Origin: Microcaldota archaeon
GTDB lineage: Archaea; Micrarchaeota; Micrarchaeia; Micrarchaeales; Micrarchaeaceae
Assembly: GCA_021791775.1 (NCBI GenBank)
Contig: JAJYVY010000025.1
Span: 1 to 11,146, forward strand
Length of the DNA stretch: 11,146 nt
Reading direction: 5' to 3'
Both the position numbers and the translations under genes were made by a program. Below, piece by piece: positions 9,621 to 11,146 of this stretch (positions are counted from its first letter, which is position 1; each line of letters opens with the position of its first letter). The notes under the pieces were generated by a model, which saw only the letters and a list, made by a program, of their open reading frames with translations, was not told where the DNA came from and did not search any database.

Positions 9621-11146
9621 TTGATTGATAGAATAAAAACACAGTTTGGAAAAATAAGAGGGTTTGTTTCCGGTTTGTTTTTTAGGAGAAAAGAAGAGGG
9701 CATAACTATAGGAAAGGCAAGGGCGATCCTCAAGGACCGCAAAATCGTAAGGATAAGGTCTAATGGCAGGCAGTCTTCAGTAGAGACGTACCCCTGCGCG
9801 GCGTGGAGGCGTTTCAGAAAGACATTGACCATATTCCCGTCTAAGGAGCCGAATCCCCACATAGTTGTGGTTGGGATGAGCGGATTCGGCAAGAGCACGC
9901 TCTTCAAGTCCATGCTCATAGACATAAAGAGGATGGGCAAGGCAGCCATAATATTCGATGCACACAATGAGCATGAGAAGGCGGTAAGGGCCTTGGGTGG
10001 CAGCACATTCGATGCCTCCAGAACGGCGATAAACATATTGGAGCTTGACGGAATAAGCAAGCAGCAGAGGATCTATGACATAGTCGGGCTCTTCAAGAAG
10101 GTCTACGGGCTTGGGCAGATACAGGCAACAAAACTCTCCCAATGCCTATCATACACATACAGGAAAGCCGACATAAAAGGAACCGAAAAGAAGGCGCCGA
10201 CAATACGCGAGCTGATAAACGAGATAAACATATTCATAAGCAATTCAAGGAGCTCTTCGGAAAAGACAAGCCTTATGCACCTGAAGGAAAAGATGTACCC
10301 GCTTATGGAGAACGGGGCCAGGCATCCTATAGAGATAGGCAGGCTGAAGGATGGTATAAGCTCCTTCTCTTTGGCCGGGTTGAAAAGCAAGGAGGCGAGG
10401 ATAATATACATACACGAGCTGCTTAGGAGGCTGTATTCCGAAATGAAAGCAAATCCCACGGAAAAGGGACTCAGGCTGTTTATAATGGTGGACGAGGCGC
10501 AGTTCCTGCTAAATTCCCAGGGCGATTCGCCGATAGTCACAAGCATGGTAGAGGAGGGAAGGAAATACGGAGTCGGGGTGGTAATAGCCACACACATATC
10601 ATCCAATCTGGACAGGCAGATACTGGCGAATGCCTCAACACTTATATCGTTCTACCCGAGAGACCCGCAGGAAATAAACTACATAGCGAACGCCATGTCT
10701 GGCGGCATGCCGATACTGGCTGCTGCCATAAAGGGCAGGCTCAGGATGCTGAAGCAGAACCAGGCGATAGTCGTAAGCGGAAGGACTAAGGCGCCGGTAG
10801 CGGTGGACATAGTGCGCGCTTCGGGCCTGGCAAAAAAGATAGAACAGATGGAAGTCTCAAAAAGCGAAGGCCCGCCGCCAGTGCTGGAAATAAATGAGCC
10901 GATGGAGTACGGAGAGGCGGCAGCTAAAGCCGGGTCAGATAGTCTAGATAGGGAAATAGCAAGCGGCAGCATAGAGAAGGAGAGAGTGGCCATCGGCAAG
11001 GAAGAGAAGGAATTCGTAATGAGCAGGGGGAACAAGAGCACAGAGCATGAGGTTTGTACAGGAACGATTTCAAAAAGGCTCTCTAACTTGGGAATAAGGC
11101 ACTACGTCCTGGGCAACCTAATGGGGCCTGACAGAATAGCATACAT
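9621..11146 (+). CDS. HerA-like P-loop ATPase, 3'-truncated by the window end
   Basis: 508 codons are visible and the frame is still open at the end. From the TTG start: a basic N-terminus; Walker A GMSGFGKST (85-93); IIFDAHNEHEKAV (about 114-126), the strand after the P-loop where HerA/VirB4-type ATPases read iiDp..Ey; a helical insertion; Walker B LFIMVDEAQFLL with D291/E292; and GRKYGVGVVIATHIS, the sensor strand with a preceding Arg-Lys. An acidic, proline-containing linker (about 425-480) leads into a further domain (EHEV...SKRLSNLGIRHYVL) cut by the window. This is a FtsK/HerA-superfamily motor, probably acting on DNA. It is not a duplicate of the 4366-6540 ATPase: its motifs and N-terminus differ. 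Open frame extends to 9606, so the start is uncertain by a few codons. Confidence 0.85.
   Translation, partial: MIDRIKTQFGKIRGFVSGLFFRRKEEGITIGKARAILKDRKIVRIRSNGRQSSVETYPCAAWRRFRKTLTIFPSKEPNPHIVVVGMSGFGKSTLFKSMLIDIKRMGKAAIIFDAHNEHEKAVRALGGSTFDASRTAINILELDGISKQQRIYDIVGLFKKVYGLGQIQATKLSQCLSYTYRKADIKGTEKKAPTIRELINEINIFISNSRSSSEKTSLMHLKEKMYPLMENGARHPIEIGRLKDGISSFSLAGLKSKEARIIYIHELLRRLYSEMKANPTEKGLRLFIMVDEAQFLLNSQGDSPIVTSMVEEGRKYGVGVVIATHISSNLDRQILANASTLISFYPRDPQEINYIANAMSGGMPILAAAIKGRLRMLKQNQAIVVSGRTKAPVAVDIVRASGLAKKIEQMEVSKSEGPPPVLEINEPMEYGEAAAKAGSDSLDREIASGSIEKERVAIGKEEKEFVMSRGNKSTEHEVCTGTISKRLSNLGIRHYVLGNLMGPDRIAY

Noticed and set aside
9602..10606. Long minus-strand open frames opposite the second HerA-like ATPase
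   Set aside because: They are shadows of a plus-strand frame that carries Walker A, Walker B and sensor motifs in order.
1..11146. CRISPR array, insertion sequence or prophage
   Set aside because: No regularly spaced repeats, transposase, integrase or terminal inverted repeats were seen.

Overview
The window looks like a compact archaeal chromosome segment. Two tRNA genes carry introns at the canonical 37/38 site. Most genes have a TATA-like box about 25-30 nt before the start codon, which fits leaderless or nearly leaderless mRNAs. The only clear terminator is a pure T-tract. GTG and TTG starts are used, AGG/AGA and ATA codons are frequent, and the protein families (DUF929 thioredoxin-like, archaeal-type UppP, HerA/VirB4-like ATPases) fit Archaea. 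The gene mix and compactness would suit a Micrarchaeota/DPANN or Thermoplasmata-like acidophile, but that placement is inference only.

Layout. 1-248: C-terminal end of a sulfatase-like gene (+), converging on a DUF929 membrane-anchored thioredoxin-like protein (-). 1061-1576: Nudix hydrolase (-), sharing a TATA region with a divergent, intron-containing tRNA-Trp(CCA) (+, 1629-1770). 1771-2031: no supported gene. 2032-2799: an unassigned soluble protein with a coiled coil and a PH-like motif (+). 2800-3082: no intact gene. 3083-3958: UppP-family polyprenyl-diphosphate phosphatase (-). 3997-4100: GC-rich, possibly structured. 4144-4365: a 73-residue helical protein (+), abutting tail to tail a 724-residue HerA/VirB4-like ATPase (-). 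That ATPase is translationally coupled (ATGA overlap) to an upstream 118-residue membrane protein. 6994-7344: unassigned helical protein (+) followed by a poly-T terminator. 7439-8428: msrB-msrA operon (+). 8430-9323: EamA/DMT-type transporter (-). 9454-9574: intron-containing tRNA-Ser(UGA) (-). 9621-end: a second HerA-like ATPase (+), running off the window.

How the parts may work together. MsrB and MsrA repair the two methionine sulfoxide diastereomers. The DUF929 protein may serve extracytoplasmic thiol chemistry. UppP recycles the polyprenyl carrier for surface glycans, and the sulfatase-like protein may act on surface or external substrates. The small membrane protein plus VirB4-like ATPase resembles the membrane-subunit/ATPase pairing of DNA-transfer machines; whether the second ATPase belongs with it is unknown.

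The most interesting signals are in the tRNA introns. The tRNA-Ser intron has a CUGA box preceded by a 6-nt complement of the anticodon loop, spaced so that the box D+5 rule points at wobble U34. The tRNA-Trp intron contains a near-ideal box C/D-type kink-turn capped by a GAAA tetraloop, and a segment complementary to its own anticodon loop at a 12-nt box spacing.
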